A stretch of DNA of 64,000 nt from Duganella guangzhouensis (GTDB lineage Bacteria > Pseudomonadota > Gammaproteobacteria > Burkholderiales > Burkholderiaceae_D), in assembly GCF_009674535.1 (NCBI RefSeq), contig NZ_WKJK01000006.1:62001-126000 (forward strand), in the 5' to 3' direction. Position 1 is the stretch's first letter, and the number at the start of each line of letters is the position of its first letter. The position numbers were made by a program, and so were the translations under genes. This document shows, in pieces, positions 37,202 through 47,400 of the stretch. Below the pieces are notes generated by a model that was given only the letters and a program-made list of their open reading frames with translations, was not told the DNA's origin and ran no database searches.

Positions 37202-38791
37202 TTACTTTTTCACTGGGGTGAAGGTGAGGTCGCGGAAGTCGTAGCTGAAGTCGGTTTCGGTGGAGATCGGCGCCATTTTCATGCGTTCGATGCTGCCGTC
37301 CGGATTCAGCGCGAAGGTGACGTAGGCGTCGGCGTTGAAGTTGCGCTCCTTCCAGCGCACGATGAAGGTGTCGTGCTGGAAGTGCTCCAGTTCCCCGCTC
37401 AAGTCCGGCGTGCGCTCGAAACGCATGATATGCTTGCCGCCCTCTTCGCGGATGCTGGCCTTGCCGTACCAGATATCCTCATACTCGCCATCGTAGGACG
37501 CCAGCGGCAGCGATGGTTGCGAGGCCGCCGCGCGCGATGTGTGCTCCTTGCCCTGGCGCTCCAGCTCTTCCTTGTGCGACGCCGCTTCCTGCTCGGCATA
37601 CAGCTTGATCCAGTCGCTCGGCGCCACTTTCAGGTACTGGTCCAGAATGCGGTAGTACAGCGAGGCCATGGCCGGGCTGTTCTCGGCATTGGTCAGGATC
37701 GCGATGCCCAGCTTCTCTTCGGGCACCATCAACACGGTCGAATAAAAGCCCTGCAGCGCGCCGCCGTGCATGGCGATCTTGCGGCCCTTGTAGTCGCGCA
37801 GCTGGAAGCCCAGGCCATAGGCGTAGAAGTTAGGCTTGGTGGCGGCCAGCGCCGGCTTGGGGTCGCGGATGCGCATCGGCGTCTGCTCGGTCCACAACTC
37901 GGCCGCCTGCTTGGCGCTGAACAGCTGTTTGCCGTTCTCCATCTTGCCCTGGTCGAGCAGTACGTTCATCCAGCGCGCGATGTCTTCGGCGTTGGTGTTG
38001 ATGCCGACCGCGCCCACCGCGTTCGGCACCGGCATCGGTTTCACCACTGAGATCTTGTCACCGATCTTGCTGTGCGGCGCCGAGTAGTCGCTGGTGGCCA
38101 GCATCTCGGCCACGCTGGTTTTGGTGCCGCTCATGCCCAGCGGCGTCAGGATGCGTTCCTGGACCGCCTCGCCCCACGGCTTGCCAGTCTTCTCGGCGAT
38201 GATCTTGCCGGCCACGATGTACAGCAGATTGTCATACGCGTAGCTGGCGCGGAAGCTGGTGGCCGGCTTGATGTAACGGAGCTTCTCGATGATTTCGTCG
38301 GTGCTGAACTGGGTGCTCGGCCACCACAGCAAATCGCCGGCGCCCAGGCCCAGGCCACTGCGGTGCGTCAGCAGATCGCGCACCGTCATCTGGCCGGTGA
38401 CATACGAGTCATACATCTGGAAGCCTGGCAGATGTTTGGTGACCGGGTCGTCCCACGCCAGCTTGCCCTCGTCGACCAACTGCGCCAGCGTGGCGGCGGT
38501 GAAGGCTTTGGAGTTGGAGGCGACTTCGAACAGCGTCTTGCCGTCCACCGGCGTGGCTTCGCCCAGCTTGCGCACGCCGTAGCCTTTGGCCACCACCACT
38601 TTGCCATCCTTGACGATGGCGATGGCCATGCCTGGCACGTCGAAGGTTTTCAATGCGCGGTTGACGTCCGCGTCGAGATTAAATGCGGGAACAGCGGCCA
38701 CCGCCGGCGCGGCCATGACTGGCGTGCCGGCGAGCGTGCCCCAAACCGCCAGCGTCAATGCGCCGGCCGCGAAGGTACGGGAGAATTTCAT
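37202..38791 (-). CDS. Beta-lactamase-fold serine hydrolase (class C/DD-peptidase-like)
   Basis: A 529-residue exported serine hydrolase. A signal peptide (FSRTFAAGALTLAVWGTLAG up to VMAAPA) precedes a class C beta-lactamase-related domain with S92-x-x-K95 (VASNSKAFTAA), Y186-D-N188 (YAYDNLLY) and an HGG motif (IAMHGGALQGF). A C-terminal DUF3471-like beta domain (SYDGEYEDIWYGKASIREEG) follows, as in family members that act as esterases or D-amino-acid peptidases rather than resistance enzymes. Its start overlaps the aminopeptidase stop by one base (TAATG), so the two exported hydrolases form an operon. Confidence 0.92.
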   Translation of the reverse strand: MKFSRTFAAGALTLAVWGTLAGTPVMAAPAVAAVPAFNLDADVNRALKTFDVPGMAIAIVKDGKVVVAKGYGVRKLGEATPVDGKTLFEVASNSKAFTAATLAQLVDEGKLAWDDPVTKHLPGFQMYDSYVTGQMTVRDLLTHRSGLGLGAGDLLWWPSTQFSTDEIIEKLRYIKPATSFRASYAYDNLLYIVAGKIIAEKTGKPWGEAVQERILTPLGMSGTKTSVAEMLATSDYSAPHSKIGDKISVVKPMPVPNAVGAVGINTNAEDIARWMNVLLDQGKMENGKQLFSAKQAAELWTEQTPMRIRDPKPALAATKPNFYAYGLGFQLRDYKGRKIAMHGGALQGFYSTVLMVPEEKLGIAILTNAENSPAMASLYYRILDQYLKVAPSDWIKLYAEQEAASHKEELERQGKEHTSRAAASQPSLPLASYDGEYEDIWYGKASIREEGGKHIMRFERTPDLSGELEHFQHDTFIVRWKERNFNADAYVTFALNPDGSIERMKMAPISTETDFSYDFRDLTFTPVKK

Positions 38792-40629
38792 TATTTTTTA
38801 AATGCCTGGTCAACAGCGATCTGGGTTACCGGGTGATAGTGCGAACGCGCCTTGGCGTACACGCCCTTGGCCCAGTCCTTCTCGTTGGGGTTCTTCAGCA
38901 GCGCGCTATACAGCGGTACCACGAACTTCTTGCGGCCCACGCTCATCAGGAATTTGTTGAGCGGTTCGCGCACGTTGTAGCCCGCCTGCACCGAAGCCAG
39001 GAAGAAGCGGTAGGCGATTTCGTTGTTGCCGCTTTTACCCAGCGCGAAGCTCGAATCCAGCTCCTGCATCTGCTGCGCATTGGCCTTGCCGGCGATATCG
39101 TTCAGGAAGTGCATCCACTCCAGCGCGATCCAGTTTTTGCCGTTCAGGTCCGCCGTCGGCAGTTCGCCTTTCAGCCAGGCGTTGCGCTGTTCGTCCAGCG
39201 CGGCCAGGCGCGGCGACGCCACGTGCTTGGCGCTGGCCGGAATGCCTGGACCGTACAGCCACTCGTCCAACTCCGCCTGCGACATCACTTCCGGATGCGC
39301 GGCCAGCAGGTTCTGCTTCAGGTAGGCGACGAATTCGTCGGTGGTGGCGGACTTGAACGCGTGCTGATCGAACCAGCCGCGCAGGAAGGGATCGAACACT
39401 TCGCGGCCGGCGCGCTGTTCCAGTGTGCGCAACAGCCAGGCGCCTTTCGGATAGACCAGGCCATCGTCGGTGTAGCTGTTGGCATTGCTGTCCGGGTCGC
39501 GCGTGAGCAGCGCCTGTTTGGCGGCCGGGATGCTGGCCAGCGATGCCATGGCTTCTTCCTGCTCCACTTGCAGGTTGATGTCCGCGACTTCTTCGCCATA
39601 CAGTTTTTCGACTACGCGGGTAGTGACGTAGGTGGTGAAGCCTTCGTTCAGCCAGAAGTGCTTCCACGAGGCGTTGGTCACCAGATTGCCGGACCACGAG
39701 TGCGCCAGTTCATGGGCGATCAGGTCGACCAGGCTGCGGTCGCCGGCGATCATGGTCGGCGTGACGAAGGTCAGGCGCGGATTTTCCATGCCGCCGATCG
39801 GGAACGATGGCGGCAGCACGATCATGTCATATCGCTCCCAGCGATATGGGCCGTACAGGCTTTCGGCGGCGGCGATCATCTTTTCGGTGTCGGCCATTTC
39901 GTAGGCTGCGGCATCGATGCGCTGTGGCTCGGCATACACCGCCGAACGCGGGCCGACGTTGCGCACATCCAGTTCACCAATCGCGATCGCCAGCAGGTAG
40001 GAAGGAATCGGATTCGTCATCTTGAACTTCCAGCCACCGGCGCCGGTGGACTGCTGGTCGTTCTCGGCGCTCATCACCACGCGCATGCCGGCCGGTGCGT
40101 CGACCCGAGCGCTGTAGGTGAAGCGCACTTCCGGCGTGTCCTGCACCGGCGCCCACGAACGGGCGTTGATTTTCTCGGACTGACTGAACATGAACGGACG
40201 CTTGCCGGACATGGTCTGCTCGGGATTCATCCACTGCAGCGCGGCGGCCGATGGCGCGGTGCGGTAATAGACACGCACCTTCTGCGGCTGGAACGGCAGG
40301 GCGATGCGCAGCGCGCGGCCCTTTTCCACATCCAGCTTGTCCAGCATGAAGGAGGCGGCGGTCCAGCGGCCAGCGGCGTTCAACACCTGCACTTTGGCGA
40401 TGTTGAGTTCATTGGTGTCCAGCACCAGCGTGCGGGCGTTCTTGTCGATCCAGTTCAGCGACAGTTCGGCGTAGCCGGACAGGATTTTGTGATTGAAATC
40501 GGCCTTCAGATCCAGGTACAGATCGGTGGTGCGGACCTGGTCGTAGCGGGCGTAGCTCAGCGGATCGGCGTGGGCGGCCAGCGACATGCATGCGGATAGC
40601 ACGAAGGCGGTAAGTGTCTTCTTGATCAT
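38791..40629 (-). CDS. M1-family metallopeptidase (aminopeptidase)
   Basis: A 612-residue exported gluzincin. The signal peptide is MIKKTLTAFVLSACMSLAAHA. The N-terminal beta domain is followed by the exopeptidase motif GGMEN (SFPIGGMENPRLTF, near residue 280) and the zinc site HELAH, with the third ligand glutamate in WLNEGFTTY 19 residues on. A helical C-terminal domain (KLYGEEV onward, ending in ARSHYHPVTQIAVDQAF) matches leukotriene-A4-hydrolase-like bacterial aminopeptidases. It should release N-terminal amino acids from peptides in the periplasm. First gene of a two-gene operon with the serine hydrolase. Confidence 0.94.
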   Translation of the reverse strand: MIKKTLTAFVLSACMSLAAHADPLSYARYDQVRTTDLYLDLKADFNHKILSGYAELSLNWIDKNARTLVLDTNELNIAKVQVLNAAGRWTAASFMLDKLDVEKGRALRIALPFQPQKVRVYYRTAPSAAALQWMNPEQTMSGKRPFMFSQSEKINARSWAPVQDTPEVRFTYSARVDAPAGMRVVMSAENDQQSTGAGGWKFKMTNPIPSYLLAIAIGELDVRNVGPRSAVYAEPQRIDAAAYEMADTEKMIAAAESLYGPYRWERYDMIVLPPSFPIGGMENPRLTFVTPTMIAGDRSLVDLIAHELAHSWSGNLVTNASWKHFWLNEGFTTYVTTRVVEKLYGEEVADINLQVEQEEAMASLASIPAAKQALLTRDPDSNANSYTDDGLVYPKGAWLLRTLEQRAGREVFDPFLRGWFDQHAFKSATTDEFVAYLKQNLLAAHPEVMSQAELDEWLYGPGIPASAKHVASPRLAALDEQRNAWLKGELPTADLNGKNWIALEWMHFLNDIAGKANAQQMQELDSSFALGKSGNNEIAYRFFLASVQAGYNVREPLNKFLMSVGRKKFVVPLYSALLKNPNEKDWAKGVYAKARSHYHPVTQIAVDQAFKK

Positions 40630-40724
40630 ATGGTGATACTTTCAATGTTATGTGCAGCGCGAAGCAGAATACCATAGGGATGTTTCTGGGATGTGTTCAT
40701 GGGATGTGATAAGATGGCGCCCGT

Positions 40725-40890
40725 AATTGGGGAGTAGTCGGCTTGCGCCTCCCCGGCGCAAGAACCTGTGTCAACATAATCGGTCCACAGACCGTGGCGC
40801 AGGTGGCCAGCAGTACAGGCTTGACGAGACCATGACCACAGCGCGGCCATGTTGGGCCGGAGCCGCGCTTGGGTCATAGGTTTTTCGTTA
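40725..40890 (+). promoter_or_regulatory. yybP-ykoY type manganese riboswitch
   Basis: The leader has the family's hallmarks: GGGGAGTAG at 40729-40737, a TGTGTCAACATAATCGGTCC strand near 40767, and the second Mn-binding loop strand GAGACCATGACC at 40826-40837. The 3' arm pairs ATGACC with GGGTCAT, and inside it GCGCGGC (40841-40847) with GCCGCGC (40862-40868). It lies directly upstream of a TMEM165/GDT1 gene, a well-known target class. It should switch expression on with high Mn2+. Boundaries are approximate. Confidence 0.88.
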
Positions 40891-40920
40891 TCCGGCCCAC
40901 TAACCTCAGTCAGAAAAATA

Positions 40921-41496
40921 ATGGAAGCCTTCCTCGTCTCCACCGGCATTGTCGCCCTCGCAGAAATCGGCGACAAAACCCAGCTCCTCGCATTCGTACT
41001 TGCCGCCAGGTTCCGCCGTCCCTTACCCATCGTTGCCGGGATCTTCGTGTCCACCATCGCCAACCATGCTTTTGCCGCCGCCATCGGAGCCTGGATCACC
41101 AGCCTGATGGGACCGGAATTGCTGCGTTGGGTGCTGGGCGCGTCCTTCCTGGCGATGGCGGCATGGACGCTGGTGCCGGACAAACTGGATGACGAAGACA
41201 CTCAGCTCGCCAAGTACGGCGTGTTCCTCACCACCGTGATCGCCTTCTTCCTGGCCGAGATGGGCGACAAGACCCAGGTCGCCACGGTGGCGCTGGCGGC
41301 GCGCTACCACAGTGTGGTGGCCGTGGTGTGCGGCACCACGCTGGGCATGATGCTGGCCAACGTCCCTGCGGTCTACTTCGGTGACAAGATCGCCAACAAG
41401 GTCTCGCTCAAGCTGGTGCACGGCATCGCCGCCGTCATCTTCGCGGTACTGGGCGTGGCGACCCTACTCGGCGCCGGCGCCAGCTTGGGTGTCTAA
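40921..41496 (+). CDS. TMEM165/GDT1 (UPF0016) family Mn2+/Ca2+ transporter
   Basis: A 191-residue membrane protein with six predicted TM helices in two homologous halves. Each half carries the signature E-x-G-D-K-(T): ALAEIGDKTQLLAF near residue 15 and LAEMGDKTQVATVAL near residue 115. Members export Mn2+ in bacteria. The start at 40921 follows the riboswitch; a longer reading from 40849 would run through it. Its 3' end overlaps the convergent glucan synthase gene by 33 bp. Role as a manganese exporter is inferred from family plus riboswitch. Confidence 0.93.
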   Translation: MEAFLVSTGIVALAEIGDKTQLLAFVLAARFRRPLPIVAGIFVSTIANHAFAAAIGAWITSLMGPELLRWVLGASFLAMAAWTLVPDKLDDEDTQLAKYGVFLTTVIAFFLAEMGDKTQVATVALAARYHSVVAVVCGTTLGMMLANVPAVYFGDKIANKVSLKLVHGIAAVIFAVLGVATLLGAGASLGV

Positions 41497-44400
41497 GGCA
41501 GGCACCAGCAGCTCGACGCGGTGGCTACCGCCGCTGTCACGCAGCGCGATCAAACGGTCGGGCTGCGGCACACCATCCACCGTCATGATCGGCGCCGAGG
41601 TCGCGCCTTTCGTGACGCGGATCTCGTAGATGGTGCCGCCATAGCGGTAGTTCAGCGAGAATGTGTTCCAGTCCTGCGGCATGCGCGGCTCCAGCTTCAG
41701 ATGGGTCGCGCTGCGCGTCAGGCCGAGTAGCGATTCCAGTATCAAGCGATACATCCAACCCGACGAGCCGGTGTACCAGCTCCAGCCGCCGCGCCCCACA
41801 TGCGGCGGCACGGCGTAGACGTCGGCCGTCACCACATACGGTTCCACCTTGTACACCGCGACACCTTCAGCGCTGCGGCCGTGCATGACCGGATTGATCA
41901 TGCGCGCCAGTTCCCACGCCCTTTCGGTTTCCCCCAGGCTGGCGAAGGCCATCGCGGTCCAGATCGCGGCGTGGGTGTACTGGCCGCCATTCTCGCGCAC
42001 ACCCGGCACGTAACCACGGATGTAGCCCGGATTCGGCCCGGCTTTATCGAACGGCGGGTCCAGCAACTGGATGATGCCGGAATCGCGCCGCACCAGGCGC
42101 TGATTGACCTGCTCCATCGCGCCGCGCACCCGCACCGGATCGGCGGAACCGGACAGCACGCCCCAGCTTTGCGAGATCGAATCGATCTGGCATTCTTCAT
42201 TGGTGTGCGAGCCGAGCGGCGTGCCATCGTCGAAATAGGCGCGGCGATACCATTCGCCGTCCCACGCATGCTGCTCGACGTTGGCGGCGATGCGGCGCGC
42301 CTGTTCACGGCACTCGGCCGAGAACTCAACGTCCTGACGCAAGTCAGCCACTTCGGCAAAGCGCTTCAGCACTTCGCACAGGAAGAAGGCCAGCCACACG
42401 CTCTCCCCTTTGCCATGTTCGCCCACTTTGTCCATGCCGTCGTTCCAGTCGCAGGAGCCGATCAGCGGCAGGCCGTGTTGGCCGAAGCGCAGGCCGTTGC
42501 GGATGGCGCGCTGACAGTGCTCGTACAGCGTGCCTTGTTCGCCGGAGCGCTGCGGCATGTCGTAGTAAGAGTCCTCTTCCAGCTTGACCGCGCGGCCTTC
42601 CAGATATGGCGCGGTTTCATCCAGGATGCTTGTGTCGCCAGTGGTCGAGACGTAGCGCCAGGCACCCAACGGCAACCACAGATAATCGTCCGAGCAGTGC
42701 GTGCGCACGCCACGGTCCGACGGTGGATGCCACCAGTGCTGCACATCGCCTTCCAGGAACTGGTGGGCGGCACACAGTAGCAGTTGGTCACGCAGCAGTT
42801 GCGGTTGCGTATGGATGGTGGCCATCGCATCCTGCAGTTGATCGCGGAAGCCGAACGCGCCACCAGACTGGTAGTAACCGCTGCGCGCCCAGATGCGGCA
42901 GGCGATGGTCTGATACATCAGCCAACCGTTGGCGAGAACGTCCAGTTCCTTTTCCGGCGTCTCGATCTTCACCGCACTCAAGGTCTGCTCCCAGTGCGCA
43001 TGCACGGCGGCCAGCGCTTCCTGCGCGGCGCCGGCGCTGCGGTGTTTCTGTACCAGGATGCTGGCGTCCGCATTACGGCGACCGCCCACGCCCAGCACGA
43101 ACACAATCTCGCGCTCCTGTCCCGGCAGCAGATCGAACGGCGCCTGAATCGCCGCGCAGGCATCCAGGCCTGCGCCGATCTTGCCGGACAGGCGCGAACG
43201 CTTCAGCGCCGCCGGCGCCGCCAGCGAGCCGTTGCGGCCCACGAATTCGGTGCGGTCACCGGTGAAGGTGCGCAGCGAGGCGTCGCAATTGAAGAAGGCC
43301 ACGCGGCCGCTGAACTCCGTGTTGTAACCATTCTTGGCAAACAGCGCGCCACTGACCGGATCGGCCTCGGTGACGAGGTGCATGCCGGACTTGGAACGCA
43401 TATCACCCAGCACCCACTCCACATAGCCAAAGGCCGACAGGCGACGCTGCACCAGCGAGTCGTTGCGCACCTTGAGCACGGTGTACTTGATCGGCGCGTC
43501 AACCGCGACGAAGGTCGTCATCTCGCTGTGAATGCCGGCCTCGATATGTTCAAACACGCTGTAACCGAAACCGTGGCGCGTGACGTACACGCCGTTGCCG
43601 CGCGCCGGCAAGGCGGTCGGTGACCAGAACTGGCCGCTCTGCTCATCGCGCAGGTAGAACGCTTCGCCGCTGGCGTCGCTGACCGGGTCGTTGTGCCACG
43701 GCGTGATGCGGTACTCGTGCGCGTTCTCATGCCAGGTGTAGGCCTGGCCGCTTTCCGAAATCACGCTGCCGAACTGCGGATTGGCCAGCACGTTGGACCA
43801 CGGCGCCGGCGTGCGCTGGGTGGCGCTGGTGGTGATGACGTATTCGCGGCCATCCGGCGAGAAGCCGCCGATACCGTTTTCCAGCACCAGGTCGTGCGGC
43901 TGATGCGTGACCGGACCGGCATCCGCATACTCGCCACGGCTGTCGGCCAGCAGCGGCGGCATGCGCATCGACGGCGGCGCCGGACGCTTGATCTGCTCGG
44001 CCAGTGTGCCGCGTGCATCGCTGATGATGACGCGCGCCACCGACTGCATCAGGATGCGGTCCTCGTTCGGAATCTGGTCGATCAGGCGCACGAAGATGCC
44101 GCCCGGCCGGTCGATCGCCTGGGCGTCGATGCCGGAAGCGATCAGGCCCATGATCTGATCGTGCAGCGCCTGGCGATAGCCCGACAGATCCTCGTACCAG
44201 ATCACCAAGTCCACCACCAGCCCTTTCAGACGCCAGTAGGCGTGCGCCTGCACCATCTGGCGCGCCAGCTCGATGTTGGCCGCGTCTTTAATTTGCAGCA
44301 GCACGATCGGCAGGTCGCCGGAAATCGCATACGCCCACAGGCCGGACTGGCCGCGCTGATTCTTGATCAGCGTCGATGCCTCGGCGCGCAAGCCGCCATT

Positions 44401-47400
44401 CGGATAGATCACCGAATTGGCCAGGCGGCTGTACAACTGGCCGTCGGCCTCGCTGGCGTTCAGCTGACGCAGCACCACCTGGCTGTGGGTCCACGCCAGT
44501 TCGAACACGCGGTCGGCCAGATGGCGATCCTGATATTTATCGATCAGGTGCAGCGCGGTGTCGCGCTGTTCGGTCATGCCGGTGACGATGTCCACCGTCG
44601 CAAACTGGTCCGGCTTCAGCGTGATGGTGTAGCGGATCGCCACCACCGGGTCCAGCACCGAACCTTCGGCGCCGCTCAATGCACCCTCGGCCAGCATGGC
44701 GGTCGGCGCCATCGCGGTGTTGCCACGGCCGATGAAGCGCGAGCGGTCGGTTTCGAACGACACCTCCAGCACCGGCGCATCGTGCACCATCATCGAATGC
44801 ATCAGCCACGGCATCACCTCGTGCGCGCCGCGCGGACGGCGCGTGCACAGGATGGCGTTTTCATGCTTGAGGATCTCGGTCTGCACGAACAATTTGCTGA
44901 ACGCCGGGTGGGCGTTGTCGGCGGCGGCAGGTGCCATCACCACCTCGGCAAAGCTGGTGACCTCGATGGTGCGCACGCGGTCCGACTTGTTGGTGATGCG
45001 GGTGCGGCGCAATTCGATATCGTCTTCCGGCGACACCACGATTTCGGTGTACAGATCGATGTGGCGGTCGGAGCGGCGGAACTCGGCGCGGCCTTCGGAG
45101 AACACTACCTCGAACTTGCGTGGATCGACCAGCGTGGGCTGATAGGTGGTGGACCAGAATTCGCCGTCTTCCAGATCGCGCACGTAGCAGAAATTGCCCC
45201 AGTTGTCGCGCGTGCTGTCCTCGCGCCAGCGCGTCACCGCCAGGTCTTTCCAGCGGCTGTAGCTGCCGCCGGCGTTGGTGACCATGACGTGATAGCGGCC
45301 GTTGGACAGCAGCTGGGTTTCCGGCAGCGGGGTTGAATGCTGGGTCAACACGCGCATCGGCATCGTCTGATCCGGTCCGTTGCTGCGGATCGCGGCCGCC
45401 ATCTCGGTGGTGTTGGAATAGAACGCGCCCGCCTGCGGGCTGCGTTCCTGCAGCACCAGCAGCGTCGATTGCAGCAGCGGGTCGGACTCGAAGCGGCGCT
45501 GCATCGGCCGGTCGTGCAGCAGATAGCTGAGCGCCAGCAGGCCCATGCCCTGATGGTGCACCATGAAGGAACGAATGATGGCGTAATTCTGGCCGCGCGG
45601 CAGGCGCGATGGCGTGTAGTCGATCGCCTCGTAGAAGCCGTAGCGTCCCATGAAACCGGTATCGGCCATTTTCTGCAGATTGGCGCAGGAGGCTTCCGGC
45701 TGCACCATCAACCCCATCATGGTGGCGTAGGGCGCGATCACCAGATCGTCGGCCAGGCCGCGCTTCAGGCCCAGGCCTGGCACGCCGAAAGCGCGGTACT
45801 GGTAATTCAGGCTGGCGTCGACGGTGTTGTAACCCGACTCCGAAATGCCCCACGGGACGTTGCGGCGCTTGCCGTAATCAATTTGCGCATCGATCACCGA
45901 CTGGTAGGTCTGATCCAGCAGCGTGTTCGGATAATTCGGCATCACCAGCAGCGGCATCAGATACTCGAACATCGAACCGCTCCACGACAGCAGCACCGGC
46001 TTGCCGGACACGATGCACAGCTGGCGTCCCAGCGCGAACCAATGATCCTGCGGCAGCTGGCCCTGCGCGATGGCGACAAAGCTGGCCAGGCGCGACTCCG
46101 AGGCCAGCAGATCGTAATAGCTGGCGTCCAGCCGGCGGTCGGTGACGTTGTAGCCGATCGCCAGCAGATTGGTGGTGGGATTGAACAGGAAGGCATATTC
46201 CATCTGCGCGAACGCGGCGCAGCGTTGCGCCAGATCGGCCAGCGCGCGCATGCGCTCATGCGCGGCGGTGCTGCCCTGTTCGAACAACGCGGCCAGCCGC
46301 TGCTGGCGTTCCAGTTCATCCGGCGCCAGATTGGTGGCGGCGATATCGTTGGTGGCGCGTGCCAGCGCCGCCAGTTCGCGCAGCGTCGGCATGCGCGTCA
46401 TGCTGGTGTCGAAGATGGCATCCGCAGCCAGCGCGGCCCATGGCGTTAGCGCGTTCAATTCAGCCAGCGCGGCGCGGCATTGCTGCAGCAGCGAGTCGGC
46501 CCAGCTGAGCGCAGCCTCGCCATGCGCGGCGGCCTGCGGCTGGATAGCTTCCGACGCAGCGCTCATCCGCGTCAGCCAGGTGTGCAACTGCTGCAGGTTG
46601 CCGGCTTCCGGCGCCGGCGCCAATGCGGCCAGCAGTTCATCGATGCCGCTGCTGTCCGCAACGGTGACGGCATCGCCAGCCATGGTTTCCCGCAGCACGC
46701 GCACGGTGGCGATGACGCCATTGACAATCTGCGGTCCCAGCACCGGTTCATCATACAAACCGGTCAGGCCGGGCTGCATGGTCAACAGATGGCCCGCCAG
46801 GTTGCCACTGTCGACCGACGAGATATAGATCGGGTGCAGCGGCTTCAGGGTCAGCGTGTCATACCAGTTGTAGAAGTGGCCGTGGTGGCGCTCCAGCAGG
46901 TCCATGGTGTTCAGCGTGTTGGCGGTGCGCTCCATCATCTGTCCCACCGTGATGTAGCCGAAATCGGCCGCGCTCAGATTAGCCAGCAGCGCCATGCCGA
47001 TATTGGTCGGTGACGTGCGGTGCGCCACCACCTGCACCGGATGCTCCTGCATATTATCCGGCGGCAGCCAGTTGTCGTCCGGGCCGACGAAGCGATCGAA
47101 ATACGCCCAGGTGCGGCGCGCCAGGTTGTGCAGGAACTGATGCTGCTCCGGCGTCAGCACCGCGTCCTTGCGCGGGATCGGACGGCTGATCCAGTCCGCC
47201 ACCGCCGGCGCCAGCAACCAGGCCAGCAGGAACAGCGCGGCCGGCGGCAGACTGGCAGGACGCCAGCCCAGCAACCAGCCGCCGACGAACAGCGCCAGCA
47301 CCGGCGCGGTCCACATGGTGCGCCAGGTACTGGCACTGCCATCGGCCTGGCGCGACAGCGCGGAGGCGCGCCACTCCAGCAGCTTGCGGTGCGAGATCAG

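Noticed and set aside
37202..38791. The serine hydrolase as an antibiotic-resistance AmpC
   Set aside because: Although SxxK and YxN are present, the C-terminal DUF3471-like domain, the HGG motif in place of KTG and the operon with an aminopeptidase fit a peptidase/esterase better.
40626..41201. A 191-codon minus-strand frame across the riboswitch and transporter
   Set aside because: It lies opposite a clear riboswitch and a membrane protein gene and has no domain signal.
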